Source: Nageia nagi (taxonomy: Eukaryota > Pinophyta). From it: DNA of 64,000 nucleotides. Location of the stretch: the NCBI GenBank assembly GCA_050084985.1, contig JBITNC010000002.1, positions 18,166,001-18,230,000 of the forward strand, written 5' to 3'. Each line of letters opens with the position of its first letter. The first letter of the stretch is position 1. Shown piece by piece: positions 1 through 11,760 of this stretch. The position numbers and the translations under genes were made by a program. The notes below the pieces were generated by a model that was not told the origin of the DNA, ran no database searches, and worked only from the letters and a program-made list of their open reading frames with translations.

Positions 1-44
1 AGAAGAAAAAATTCTACCCAAAAACTATTTATCTAGATGGTAAA

Positions 45-449
45 TTGGTAGATGTACTCCTAGGTAAGGTAATAAATCTCAAGTATGGTGATCCAAGAGG
101 CCCTGTTATTACTGTTCTAATTAGGGATACAAAAATTTCAAATGTATTAGTTGATCTAGGAGGAGCCATTAACATGATGATAGTAGAAATGTCTAAAAAT
201 CTTACATTATTGGGAATGCATCCTACAACTATTATGTTATAAATGGGAAATCAATCAATTGTTAAGCCTAAAGGTATCTTTGAAGATATCCAAATAACTA
301 TGGAATCATGGGATTATCTAGCCAATTTATTAATCTTGAAGACTAGAGCTCATAATGTATATCCAATAATTTTGGGAAGACCATGGTTAGCTAGAACAAC
401 TGCTTTCATCAATTGTAGATCAGGTGATATGACAATCACAGATGATTAA
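45..449 (+). pseudogene. Gypsy-1 retroviral-type aspartic protease remnant
   Basis: Two abutting open stretches in one frame, separated by a TAA at 240-242, encode a pepsin-like protease of the kind found in plant Gypsy polyproteins. The active-site segment reads VDLGGAINM where the family has D-L/S-G-A, so the catalytic Asp is kept. The C-terminal part carries the ILGRPWL signature near position 380, typical of Athila/Tat proteases. In the element it would have cut the Gag-Pol polyprotein. It is truncated upstream by the window edge or decay, and a TAA at 447-449 ends the frame. Domain confidence is good; function is lost. Confidence 0.7.
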
Positions 450-940
450 AACTCTAAGATCATCTCTTTGTATCCTCTTGTACAACCCACTCTTGAGTAT
501 TAAGGTTGGTTATGGGTAGATGGACCAAAATATGAGGAACCTGAGAACTTTGCATCTCTATCTACCATTATTGTTAAGGAGCATATTGAAAAATTAGAAG
601 AAACATCTTCATCTCCAAGAAATGGAAAAGTAAGGAAAACATCCAAAGTTGGGGAGTCCTCAGTATCACATTTGCAGGAAATGACCTTTAATGTGCCATC
701 TAATCAGCAAGCAAATTTTCTATCATTATTTAAATGTCCTCTTACTCACATTGTCCCAAAATGTGAAATTTTTAGGGAAAGAACAAAATTATATCATTCA
801 CTCTTTGCTCATAAGTTTCCTTTGAATTATTTAGTTCAAGTTCATGAATGGATTAATCTGACATAAGAAGGAGTTAAATTGGTTGAAGTATAGCTAGAAA
901 AAAATTGAATACTAATAGCTAGCTTATAAAGGAACAAGAA

Positions 941-2330
941 GTGAAGTTACTAAAAGTATTGCAAGCAAATGAATCAGTGTTTGCATGGGATTATAGTGAT
1001 ATGAAAGGAATAGATAATAGAATTTGTCAACATAATATTTATTCTAATGAATCAATACCTATTCAACATCATCCAAAAAGAATTAATCCAACCTTGAGGG
1101 ACATAATGAAGGAAGAAATTGAGAAATTACTAAAGGGAAATTTCATCTTTCCTATTTCAGATAGTAAGTGGGTCTCACTTTTTGTGATAGTAGCTAAGAA
1201 TAATGGAAAATGGAGAGTGTATGTAGATTATAGCATTAAATAAGGCTACACATAAGGATTATTTTTCCTTGCCATTCATTGACCAAATTTTGGATACACT
1301 TGCTGGCAAGAAGTACTTCTCATTTCTAGATGGTTTTAGTGGATACAATCAAATTCAAACTTTAGAAGACTAGGAGAAGAACACCTTCACCTATGCATGG
1401 GGTACTTATCCTTATAAGGTTCTACCTTTTGGTCTATGCAATGCACTTGCCACATTCCAAAGAGCTATATTAGCAATTTTTGTTGACCTAACACACAATT
1501 GTGTTGAGGTGTACATGGATGAATTTACATTCTATGGGGACACATTTGACCAACCATTAAATAGTTTGGATAGGGTGTTACAAATATTTAAGGACCATAA
1601 CCTTTCCCTTAGTTATGAAATATGTTTTATGATGATGTAGGTTGGGATTGTGTTGGGACATCATGTTTTAGCCCAAGTTATAAAGGTGGATCCAAAGAAG
1701 ATAGAAGTAATTGAACAACTACAGATTCCAAAAAACTAGATAGATGTAAGAAGCTTCTTAGGACATGCTAGTTACTACAGAATGTTTATCCAAAAACTTA
1801 GTAAGATAACAACCCCTTTGTTTGTGCTACTTCATAAAGATACTAAGTTTTGATGGATAGGAGACTATGAAATTTCATTTCAGCTGATTAAACAAAAGTT
1901 GATAACTACTTCAGTATTGAGAGGACTTGATTGGTATTTACCGTTTCATATTCATTTTGATACATCTAATTATGCAATTGGATCAGTATTAGGACAAGAG
2001 AATGTAGATAAGTCATGTTATGACATATACTACATTATCAAGAACCTAGTTGGAGCTGAAAGAAATTATGTTACCATAGAGAAAGAATTCTTAGCAATAG
2101 TGTATGTAATTAACAAGTTCAAGCACTACATTGCATGATATCACACATTTTTCTATACAAATCATGTAGCCATTAGATATTTAATGAACAAACCTATAGT
2201 AAGTGGAAGGATTATTAAATGGTTGTTATTACTTAAAGAATTTCATGTTACTATTATGGATAAACTTGGCAAAGCCAATGTAGTGGCATATTTCTTATCA
2301 CAAATAAGTAGTGGAAAAAATGATGAACCT
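941..2330 (+). pseudogene. Gypsy-1 reverse transcriptase and RNase H remnant
   Basis: Starts with the Athila-like linker (FAWDYSDMKGID, about 980-1015) and RT fingers. A small deletion shifts the frame at about 1225, after VYVDY. The palm follows (FLDGFSGYNQ about 1324-1353; PFGLCNA about 1428). The catalytic motif at 1512-1523 reads YMDE rather than YMDD. Next come the thumb (RSFLGHASYY, about 1750-1780) and RNase H (1899-2138, continuing broken to about 2320). In-frame stops include TAG at 1371, 1638 and 1737, and a TGA near 1850. The enzyme would have copied element RNA to cDNA; it is dead here. Confidence 0.75.
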
Positions 2331-2559
2331 ATTTAGTATTATTTTCTTGATGAATTTTTCTTGCCATATTTGTACACTCACCCTAGTTTCCAAACATAGA
2401 AAATTATTTAGTAACAGAAAGACTACCTCCTCATTTTTCTTCAAGACAAAAGAAACAGTTGATAAAGGAGAGTGTTACTTATACTTGGATAAATGGTACT
2501 TTATATAAGTATGGATAGATAATATTCTCAAAATATGTGTAAGGAAGGATGAAGTTTAT

Positions 2560-3640
2560 GATATTTTAAGGGCTTTTCATGATGAGCCTATTGGAGGACA
2601 TTAGCTCTTAAAATTCTAGGTGTAGGCTACTATTAGCCATCCTTAAATAAGGATGTCAAGAATTGTATCAAGTAGTGTGACCAATGCTAAAGAATGGGGA
2701 GACCTACAAGTACCACGAGATGCCACTAAATCCTCAAGTACTATTGGAACCATTTCAATAGTGGGGGATAGATTTCATTGGGCCTATTAATTCTACATCT
2801 CAAAGAAAGAAACATATCTTGGTATGTACTAATTATGTTACCAAGTGGATGGAAGTAGTTGCTCTTGCACAAGCTAAGGAAGGGAAAGTTGCATACTTTC
2901 TCCTTAATAACATTATGCAAAGGTTTGGAGCCCCTAAATTCTTAGTGTCAGATCAAGGTCCACAATTTATATAAAAAATGATTAAGCATTTTGTTGATCA
3001 TTATCAGATTAGACATAAGAAGGCTTCCCCTTACCATCCTCAAACTAGTGGACAAGTTGAAGTCACCAATAGAGAATTGGAGAATATTTTGATAAAAACT
3101 ATAGCATTCAATAAAAAGGATTGGGTTGACAGACTTCTTGAGGCAGTTTGGGCATACAACATTACATGGAAATCAATTACAAGGCTTACCGCCTATGAGT
3201 TGATATATGGTAATAAGCCCTTATTACCAATAGAATTTGAAATTCAAACTTTCAAAATAGTTATGGAAGTTGGTATGAAGTTAACAGTAATTCAGAAGAA
3301 TAAAATGCTATAATTAAATGAGTTGGATGAATACAGGAGGGAGGCATTGCAACAAACAAAGATACTACAACATCAAAGAAAGGAATGGCATAATAAGCAA
3401 CTAAAGAAAATACAATTTGAAGTTGGAGGATCAGCTCTATTGTTTGACTCCAAGTATAAGGATTTCAAGGGAAAATTGCAAACTCAATGGTTGGGACCCT
3501 ATAAAATTCTTTAGATTTTTGATAATGGGACTGTGCAACTTGAGCCAATCAATGATTCAAGAAAAGTAATGCTAGTAAATGGAAATAAACTTCATCCCTA
3601 TACTTTACCTCTAAACAAGGAGAACTTCACTAAAATACTG
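2560..3640 (+). pseudogene. Gypsy-1 integrase remnant
   Basis: An HHCC zinc-binding region at about 2570-2700 (CDQC is visible, and the GYY-P motif has a stop where Trp is expected) leads to the catalytic core. The core has the first Asp in WGIDFIGP (about 2765), the second in SDQGPQF (about 2950) and Glu in HPQTSGQVE (about 3035-3063). Residues continue to 3313 in one frame, then 3323-3514 and 3530-3605 in shifted frames. The tail has a WLGPYKIL motif common to plant Gypsy integrase C-termini. No chromodomain is evident. Stops include several Gln/Trp-to-TAG or TAA changes. Confidence 0.72.
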
Positions 3641-3757
3641 AAACAATCAGATCTATGCTTAATTGAGGAAGGTTTATCTTCCTAAATTTTGTGTCTTTAA
3701 TCTTCTTCCTTTTTGTAGCAGTAATAAGAGGTTGATTCTAGAAATAGAACCAGCACA

Positions 3758-3773
3758 TAAAAAAAAAAAAAAA
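3758..3773 (+). repeat. A16 homopolymer
   Basis: An uninterrupted run of about 16 A just downstream of the Gypsy-1 integrase remnant. It could be simple-repeat expansion or a relic poly(A); nothing else supports either. Confidence 0.7.
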
Positions 3774-3789
3774 AGGAAAGATGAGAACT

Positions 3790-3910
3790 TGAGGAGTTCT
3801 AGAATGTTCATCAAAAGGAACTCCAAAATGTACATAAATAATAACTCCAAAATGTTTATATTGATCACCTCCAAAAACTTGATCAACACTAGCTCCAAAA
3901 AGCTAATGAG
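3790..3910 (+). repeat. Short imperfect tandem repeat after Gypsy-1 pol
   Basis: Four or so degenerate copies of a roughly 30-bp unit built around aactccaaaatgt. They explain the Asn/Ser/Lys-rich open frame across 3663-3980, which I do not treat as a gene. Confidence 0.55.
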
Positions 3911-4039
3911 ACATATTGTTGGGAGCCTTATCCTCAAAATACGAGCCTTTCCAAGTGTCAGTAGAGTAAAATCCTCATAGATTCCAACAAATGGATTACA
4001 ACATTAATCTCCTTGATTACAAGGTAACATCAAGTTTCA

Positions 4040-7000
4040 TAATCCATAGTGGAAGGACACCTCAGCATGATTACCAACATAGTCATCATGGAATGCACTA
4101 CCGAGATGTTTTTGGATGATGTGTTCTTTAAATCTACTGATGAATCCAATATGGCTGATTAAATACTATAATAACCACTTCCACATCATTTCATAATAAT
4201 TGATTGCATCCATCCCATCAATTCCACTGCCATTATTGCAAGGTATGTATTTAATTTCAAATTAATATAATTAATAAATTATGATATGAATTTGGGATTT
4301 AGCATGTTCCAAACATAATGCTTTACAAATGGAATAGTACAAGGTATAGGTAGAAAGGAAATGTAGCAAAATTTTTCACTATTAGATCCTTTTGTATTAG
4401 ATCTCAGAATAAATGCTGCATGGGAAAATTGGTCATTATCATCGTACTTCAAAAGTGTCGAGAATAAATTGAGCAACCGCATTTAGAAGTTTGTTTCATT
4501 GTTGAACCAACTTATGCCCTATTCAAGCAAGCTCCAAGATCATTGAGAAGTCTGAAATAATTGGAGGAAAGTGTAAGCATGAACCAAACAATGTAGATGA
4601 GTGAAAGGCTAATGGCCAGGTAACAAAAATATTCCAAAAGTTCAATTTATTGTCATTTTTTGAAAAGTTTGAAGGGCATAGTGACCAATTGGATTTGAAT
4701 TTCATTGAGAGATTTAGGTGAATTTCATCACTTTGAAGGGTCATTTTATTCCAATTACCATAGACTCAATTAATGAATATACAAGATTACTTAAGACAAG
4801 GGAAGATTTAAATAGGAGGGATCATTATTTTAGCTTAGTTAATAGATTTCATTCCACAAACAAACCTAAAACTGAAATTTACACTACTAGGGGCATGTTC
4901 AAGGAGTAAAACATGAATATTTTCCTAAAAAATGGGCCTTAGTAGCCAAATGGCTGATTAGGTATTTAACCTATGAAGGATAACACCATAATTTGATGGG
5001 TCATCATATGAAATTATTAATTTGCTTGAAATATAAGAAATATCAAACCTATAATTTATCCCAATTCTTGTACCAAAGTCTCAAGAAAATGTCCAAGAAA
5101 GTTAGGGAAAACCAAGGTAATAAATTACTATCCCTAAAACATCATGGACTCATTAGAATACTCTATAAAGAACACTTTATAAGAAAGGAGAATGGGAAAG
5201 TAGCTTGGGACCAATTTGTCAATCAATATGCTGAGGAAAATTCCCAAGGAGAAGGGGAGGAAGAATCTAATAGTTCTGAACCCACACCTACAGGTGCGAA
5301 CATAGAAGTCCATCAAACATGGGTGTATGTCCCATAATTCATTAGAGAATCATCTAGAATTCGGGAACATCAAGAGGATTCAATTTCCCATTATGAGGAG
5401 GAAATTACAAAATATGTCCCTGTGGTACCTCATGATGATATTGATAAAGAAAACCCTACGATAAATCCTCCTGAAATAATCCAAGAATCAAAACTATAAT
5501 CTAAGGAGGATATCATGGTCAGACATGGAAAGAAAAGAGAAAATATCCTATTGTTCCTAGCCAAAAGTCTAGAGACTCAAGAGATTACATAAAACCATGG
5601 AAAAAGAAGAAGCATATTATTAGACTATAGTGGAGGAAACTGACCCAGGAATGCAAGCTCTAGAATTCATCTCTAGCATTCCACATGATACTTTTCCAGC
5701 AGATGAAGAATTACATATTGAAGAGGAGGCTATGAAACTAGTTGGGGAGGACCACTCTTAGCCTACACTAATTAAGGATGACCAAGTACAACCCTTAGAT
5801 ATTGAGAAAGACCAGCCACAACCTACAAAATTTTAGGAAGAATGCATGCCAACTAGTCTTGAAAAGTTAGTAGAAGCTACCGATCAGGTAGCTACAACAT
5901 AAATACCTGATGTTCAAGTATTAAAGTCCAAAATTCTACTATTAGAAGAAAGTAATAAAAATTACTTGATGAAAATATTATTTTAGATAATGAAATTCAA
6001 CAGTTGAAGAACAAGTGTTCCACTTTAGAAAGTGTAGAAATAAGGCTAGCCAAACATCAAACTTCAGTTTTAGATATAACTAAAAAATTACAAACAATGC
6101 AAAAGAATCATGAAAAATTTGTATGTGAAGAGGAAGAAATGAAACATATTTTTAATTTGTTCAAACAAAAGCAAGAACAAGTAATGCAATTGGAACAACA
6201 ACTTATTGTTAAAACACAGGATCTTAAGACAAAGAAACTACGTACACCAAAATACTTACAGTAATGAAAAAGGAGAATAAGGATGTCAATTTAGTTAAAA
6301 AGGCCATTATGAACATGTGCATGATATTCGAGAAAGTTTTGAAATTAAGGCAATATTCTATTTATAGTATGTATTTTAGGAATAATTATTAAAATGGTAA
6401 GTCAGTAGAATTCATAAGGGTCTACCTTATGAATTGACATATGGTGCTAAGTTCCTACGAGCATACATTGAGGTAACAGAACAAGAGAAGTATTTGTTGT
6501 GTGAACTATACATGCATGAATTTTTACTGAGTGATGATACTAAATTTCTTCCTAGTATTTATGTGGATGATATTCAGTTACATGATTCTATTTCTTTGTT
6601 GTAAAATCAAATTTAGTGGAAAAATGATAGTGAAGAAATTTAATAGAGAAGATTGAATGATAGCTTTTTAGTTAGAAAACAACCAATCTATAATGAGGTA
6701 ACCACATTTGTATTCTTAACATAGTTTAATAAATTTAGGGATCAATACATTCAACTAATGGAAGCATGTGTTCTAGAGTGTAACATTGCTCTCACTCATC
6801 ATTTTGGTGAGGCATTACAAGCTTGTAATAGAAGGTGGGGTATGCAAACAATAGATAAAAAGAAAAGGGAGGTAATTTCTCCAACTAATTTACAATGGAG
6901 TAAGAAAGGAACTAAAGCTATAGTGAAAATTATTTCTCCATAATCTTTATATTGGGTAGGACAATAATACAAACCTCCATTGATTTTGGATTCGACTCCA

Positions 7001-7230
7001 TCTTGGAAAGATGATGGGCCACAATTTGATGCCTTATTTAGACTGTGGGAGACACATGTTAGATTGAGCTATGGGCTTGGAAATTATATAGAAAGGCCTA
7101 ATCTGAATGATATTGCAATTACCAACAAGCAGCCTCTTCCTCCAAGTATCCATCAGTAAATTCTAGATTGTTTAAAGCCATATGATCTCAATAGCATGAT
7201 GCAAGCATCCAATACAGAAGACTGTTAATT
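4040..7230 (+). pseudogene. Gypsy-1 third ORF (ORF3) remnant downstream of pol
   Basis: About 3 kb of sense-strand, protein-like sequence broken by frameshifts and stops. The readable pieces are: 4718-4909 (INEYTRLLKTREDLNRRDHYF); 4993-5337 (ending in an acidic Glu/Ser tail after KVAWDQFVNQYAEE); 6004-6264, a heptad-like Lys/Glu/Gln-rich coiled coil; and 6758-7230 (a Cys/His-containing block around LECNIALTHHFGEAL, then DGPQFDALFRLWE). The order is globular N-domain, acidic linker, coiled coil, C-domain. It sits where Athila elements carry an env-like ORF, but I see no signal peptide or transmembrane segment. Function unknown; it could also be a displaced gag-like protein or a captured host gene. 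Confidence 0.5.
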
Positions 7231-7329
7231 TAGGAGACAATGATGAGGATAGAAACTATTGATTTTTTTAATTTACAAAAGAATTTAAACTATTTTAATA
7301 CTTTTTAATTACTACAGGGGTAGTAATAT

Positions 7330-8205
7330 TATAAGTTGATGAGAATGATGAGACTCAGAATAGTCTCTATTTTGATGCAAAGACTCTATATGTATGCTAA
7401 ATTTGGAAAGAACTTTATCCCCTAGTCATATTTAGAATATATTAATACTATTTATTTTGAAGTTAAATGCAACTTTGTTTAGTCTTCATATGTTTCATAT
7501 ATTTGTGTGATTTAATGTGTTTTGTGGTTATATAGTGCTAGTATTATGTTCAAAATAAAGTATGCTCAAAATGATTTCTAGAAACATCATGAAAATGATA
7601 GTGTTTTAGTCCATTTGGTTGAGCTCCAAAATAGCATCTCTAGAAGTTTATGAGCTGATCTCAAAATGGTGTAGGCACGAATCTGAAGCTGATCACTTAT
7701 GATAATTTCGAAATTCTAGGAACCTCCTAAATTTTAGGAGAGTCCTAAATTTGTGGAAACTCCAAGATGATAGAAATTATTGAAGAAGAACTTAACTTCA
7801 AAATTATAGCAGAAGAGGATCCAGAATCAATATCATATCATGAATAGGTGCATATTGAGTGATTCATGGAAAATTTGATGGGATATTCAAGGAAGATAAA
7901 TACTATGAACATAACTTCATATTTGTAGTAAAGTGACTCACAATGTTATCAGTTCTAAATGATAGCCAAAAATGCTATGTTTATCACAATGTAAATGCTG
8001 TGAGGAATTCTAGCATAGTTGTTAGTAAATTTCGTTATTTGTACCTCTCTATTTGAGAAGTATTAGTTAGTTAGCAAATAGAGAATCTATGCTATAATTA
8101 TTCTATGAAATAATACAAGTATCACATTGAATTTAGATCTATAATTTGTGTTGAAAGCTTTGTTGGAAGGAGGAGGGCCCATTCCAACTAACAGGTGTTT
8201 CTTAG
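7330..8205 (+). repeat. Possible Gypsy-1 3' LTR
   Basis: Non-coding and AT-rich, preceded near 7314-7321 by a short purine-rich tract and ending near 8205 with a tail (ccaactaaca) that looks like an LTR terminus. The partner LTR lies outside the window, so neither boundary can be verified. Confidence 0.25.
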
Positions 8206-9462
8206 TCAAAATAGTTTAAATCTATTTACTATTTGTTATCAAGATTATTTGATTACTATATGAATTCAGTTTATCTCAATTTTTGTAAGAAATGATTTAT
8301 AGTGTGTTAAGTGTAATAGAGAAACAAGGAAATAAACAAAGATCTAATTGCATATAGCAAAAGACACTTACCCTAGATTGATATAATTAAGTGGTAAATT
8401 GACAACTTATCATATGTCATAGTCTACAATACATCAAAGTTATATAGTCTATGCTTCTTAACAAAAAGTGCCAACATATTTTAGAAGTGTTAATATACAT
8501 TGAATATGCATTTTTTGTAACCTAAAAAAAATACATATATGTACAAAAAATCCTCTCCATCAATCATGTCTAGTGGCATATTTCATGTCTACGATATCAT
8601 CTCTCTTGGATCCATTTTTCTAGTACCATTAACAACTTTTATGTGCTCTTGTTAGTCCATATTATTCATTTATCTTGTAATTATTTTGTACATCACAATT
8701 CTTCATGGTCATCATGTCTCTTGTTTGATTATATCATCCCATCTCTCTTATTCACATGTTGTACCATGACATTTTGTCAAGTGCTTTATTTTATATCTCA
8801 TATCTTCACTCTTCACTTGAGGGGGAAAGATATCACCTATCAATTACTATTTTAAATATTATCAATACTCACACATCAATATTTGGAATTGTGTCTTGTC
8901 TAATATGCTTGCAAAAACTTATCTTAACCCAATTCTACTGGGGAAAAAGTAGACACTTTTTCTTCTCTTAGTTAATCTCTCCTATTCTTAAACTACACTA
9001 TTACATACCTTCTTATCATTTTTCCAATGATTGGTTGGTTTATGAAATACTTTTCCTCATTTCTCTTCTTTTTATTTCATTTTATTTATATTTTACAAAC
9101 TATCTTATCATTATCATATGGCTTCTTGACAATTGTATTATTGAGATAACATCACACTCACATGTCAAACTTGATTAGATTAATAGGAGATCATATAGCT
9201 ATAAGCATATTTTTATTTTTTTAATTTATACCAAAAGAACATCAAAGCTAATTAAGTGTAAGGATTAAAATCATATTTTATTTCAACAAATGAGGTACCT
9301 TGCATTGGTCATGCCTAGGAGAAATTTTATGTTTCCTTCCTCAAATTATCTTCTAAGGTATCTTATGTTTATCATCATCCATTTATTGTTATCATCCACT
9401 TAGTGTTAGGTATTTTTTCATTGCAACATGTCTTCACATAATGCAATACAAAAAGGGGCAAA
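8206..9462 (+). other. Non-coding stretch, probably 3' UTR of a further Gypsy element (Gypsy-4)
   Basis: No gene is supported. The stretch ends in a polypurine-tract-like aaaaaggggcaaa directly before a TG that starts an LTR-like sequence. This is the same arrangement as upstream of the 3' LTRs of Gypsy-2 and Gypsy-3. The two overlapping 70-aa open frames at 8643-8971 are Leu/His/Phe-rich and look like chance. Confidence 0.45.
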
Positions 9463-9841
9463 TGTTGATGCCTAAAAATTACATTTTACTTCTAATTATA
9501 TTCAATAAACCATTGAATATGAGTATATTTTATATTAGCTATTTATAGCTAGTATTCACTTTATAATTCAAAATCCACGTAAAGTGTCATCTAGGGTTAA
9601 GGTTAGGAGCTAAACCTTACCTTAGGGTAGAGTTAGTGGTTAAGATAAGCATGGTGTGCCTACTTAGTGAATTAACCATGCATGTGATTAGCTTTTATTT
9701 CAAAGAGAGCACTTTAAACTTATGGATATATCCTTAGGAGGATTTTCATTGGTTAATAGAATAAGATAAAGAACTTTAAGCTAGACACAACCAAAAGCTA
9801 GTTAGTTAACTCTAATAGATGAATAACTTCTTATTTAATTA
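9463..9841 (+). repeat. Start of Gypsy-4 3' LTR
   Basis: Begins TGTTGATGCCTAAAAATTAC right after a polypurine tract. The Gypsy-2 LTR starts with the closely similar TGTAGATGTCTAAAAATG, so this is read as the 5' edge of a related LTR. Its right part may be cut by the CACTA-like sequence at 9842. The other LTR was not found. Confidence 0.5.
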
Positions 9842-10160
9842 CACTACTACAATAACCTATTGTAGTGTCAGGTTGGGTGTCAAAAATTGACAAAAAAATA
9901 TTCTAACACTATTAGTGATAGCAAGAGACAAACTACATTAAAATATTTTTTACTATTTTTCAAAGGTTCTGATGCTAGATCTGATGCCAACTATTGCTAC
10001 AGCTAACGCCAACTGTTGCTACAACTGATGCCAACTACTATTATTTTTGATGCTAGCTCTAATTCTAGCTAATGATAGTTCTATTTCTAGCTCGGGTGTT
10101 ATCTTTGATGCTAGTTGATGCCAACTATTACTAGCTCTAATGCTAGCTTTGATGCAAAAG
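9842..10160 (+). mobile_element. Orphan CACTA (En/Spm) transposon terminus with subterminal repeats
   Basis: The left edge reads CACTACTACAATA, and an inverted copy (tattgtagtg) lies a few bases inside, forming a small palindrome. CACTA elements start with CACTA and carry clustered short subterminal motifs bound by their transposase. Here gatgccaact-type motifs occur four times and gatgctag-type motifs four or five times in about 200 bp. The matching end, with the inverse TAGTG, was not found, so this is a fragment or one end of an element whose other half is lost. Confidence 0.45.
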
Positions 10161-10315
10161 GTATCATTTGTAGCATTGGGAAATACTAGAAAACATGGAT
10201 CATCAAAAAATTCATATCAACCATCATATCATCACATGGATGATAAAAAAATATATAAAACATCATATCATCACACAAATAAAAGGATACAATCTTCTAT
10301 TTTCATGATCATGCA

Positions 10316-10530
10316 ATCTAATCACTTACCCACCAAAATGATATGAATATTGCTCTCTAAAAACTTTTTATAGATGCATGGTTGAAGGAAATAGTGCACA
10401 TTTTGCTTATTTAAAGTACAAATACACACTACTCTCTATGCTCTTTAATATGGCTTTAACTCCTACAAACTTATATTATTGATAATGCACTTGTAGAGCA
10501 TAAGCTCCTTCATTCATTCATCAATCACAT
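10316..10530. repeat. Dispersed repeat R1, copy 1
   Basis: About 215 bp that aligns with 19385-19565 plus 19933-19960 (shared landmarks: ctaatcacttaccca, gcacattttgcttact/att, ctctctatgctctttaa, ttcattca). Family unknown; the sequence is non-coding. It serves as the empty-site reference for the solo LTR in copy 2. Confidence 0.65.
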
Positions 10531-11053
10531 TGAAAGCTCCTACACCCAAGATCACCTTGGATTTTTCCTCTACATCTAAGCAACAACTCAAGAATGCTCT
10601 CAATCAATCACACACATAAATGACACAAGCAATAATAGTGGTTCCTCTCTACCAAAATATTACTCCACTTAAGATAAATTCTATTATTTCTCAAGATACA
10701 AGACTCTTTTAAAACTCTACACTAGCATTGTCTCCTATCCTTCTTCACACTAAGAACATTACAATGCTTCAAATTAGAGTGAAGAATACATGAGGGGGGA
10801 CCTCAATTTATAGGAAAAAATCCCACTTTGGCTCACCCTTTTACCCAATGGGAACACCATTATCCAAGGGATAAGAAAAGTCACATGTGTGACAAGTTTG
10901 AATATTTAATTCACTAAATACTTAAAAGATATTTAGGAATACTTTTAAGTATCTAATGTATTAAATAATCAATCACATAAGGAGTGGAGATATTATTCTT
11001 TAGATACCTTCCTAAAGAATTATATTTACAATAGTGAATTATTAGTTCTAACA
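10525..11053 (-). repeat. Copia-C 3' LTR (antisense)
   Basis: The right edge ends ttctaaca, the complement of the TGTTAGAA start shared with the Copia-A and Copia-B LTRs. Immediately to the right, on the minus strand, is the polypurine tract aaaggggag. The left edge (about 10521-10531) is estimated by alignment with the Copia-B LTR start. No matching 5' LTR was seen, so the element is truncated. Confidence 0.65.
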
Positions 11054-11760
11054 CTCCCCTTTAATGCAATATTGGATAGAAAGAAGAGAAGATATAAAGA
11101 AAGTGTAAGAGATTTCTCCTCCTTAAGAAATACAATCGAAGATGAGAACTTGACATATTGAGAAGTAATATAATCTAGACAAGGATCATCTACATAACCA
11201 TTTAAAAAAATGGTTTACAATACATCAATCATCAACCATAAATGGTTTCAATGTACAAGAAGAATTCATTCAACGATATGTTGACATGATGAACCTCCAT
11301 ACGTGAAATAAGTAACTTGCAATCTCTAGAAGAAACTTGCAAGATACAAGCAACTCATAAACAATATCATGATTTAGATACATCATATATACATTCATAT
11401 CAACATAAGATAAATGAATCAAATAATGCCATCCATAAATTGATATAATGGCTCACTATAAGTCATCTCAAAGATGCCAAGCAAACTTATAGCCACCTAA
11501 TATATAAAAAATATGTTGATCATCATCAAAGCATATGATATAAACTATGTACATACTTGTTTCTCACACTTGGATAACTAAACAATGCTCATAATAGTCC
11601 ATCATATGCATAAGGTATACAAACAAGTTCATCACACATGGAGAACTAAGCATAAAAAATTTACACACAAAGATGAAGCAAAGTGCACAAACAAGCTCCT
11701 CACACATGGAGGACTAAGCATAAAAAGTGCACACATAAGATCAACATTTTAAGGGCTATT
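11054..11760 (-). mobile_element. Copia-C 3' UTR with hairpin repeats
   Basis: Aligns on the minus strand with the 3' UTRs of Copia-A (52080-52200) and Copia-B (23068-23400), for example around caagcaactcataaacaa. At 11556-11730 it has three direct copies of a unit containing cacacatgga. The second forms a perfect 5-bp stem (11626-11630 with 11643-11647). In element orientation these match the Copia-A hairpin array. No coding sequence is seen. Confidence 0.55.

Larger units (their letters stand above)
1..8205 (+). mobile_element. Gypsy-1: decayed Athila-like LTR retrotransposon, 5' end outside the window
   Basis: A run of sense-strand remnants in retroviral order: aspartic protease (45-449), reverse transcriptase and RNase H (941-2330), integrase (2560-3640), then a long third coding remnant (4040-7230). 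Every domain is broken by stops and frameshifts, so the element is dead. Protease, RT and integrase resemble the Athila group of plant Ty3/Gypsy elements (for example the VLGH stretch after the RT palm and the HPQTSGQVE integrase motif). No 5' LTR is inside the window, and the right end is a guess from an LTR-tail-like stretch near 8205. The family call is by eye. Confidence 0.6.

Noticed and set aside
3323-3514. Chromodomain at the Gypsy-1 integrase end
   Set aside because: The residues fit the ordinary integrase C-terminal region (WLGPYKIL); no aromatic-cage chromodomain pattern, and other domains are Athila-like.
4040-7230. Gypsy-1 ORF3 as a true viral envelope gene
   Set aside because: No signal peptide, membrane anchor or cleavage site can be seen; position alone is not enough.
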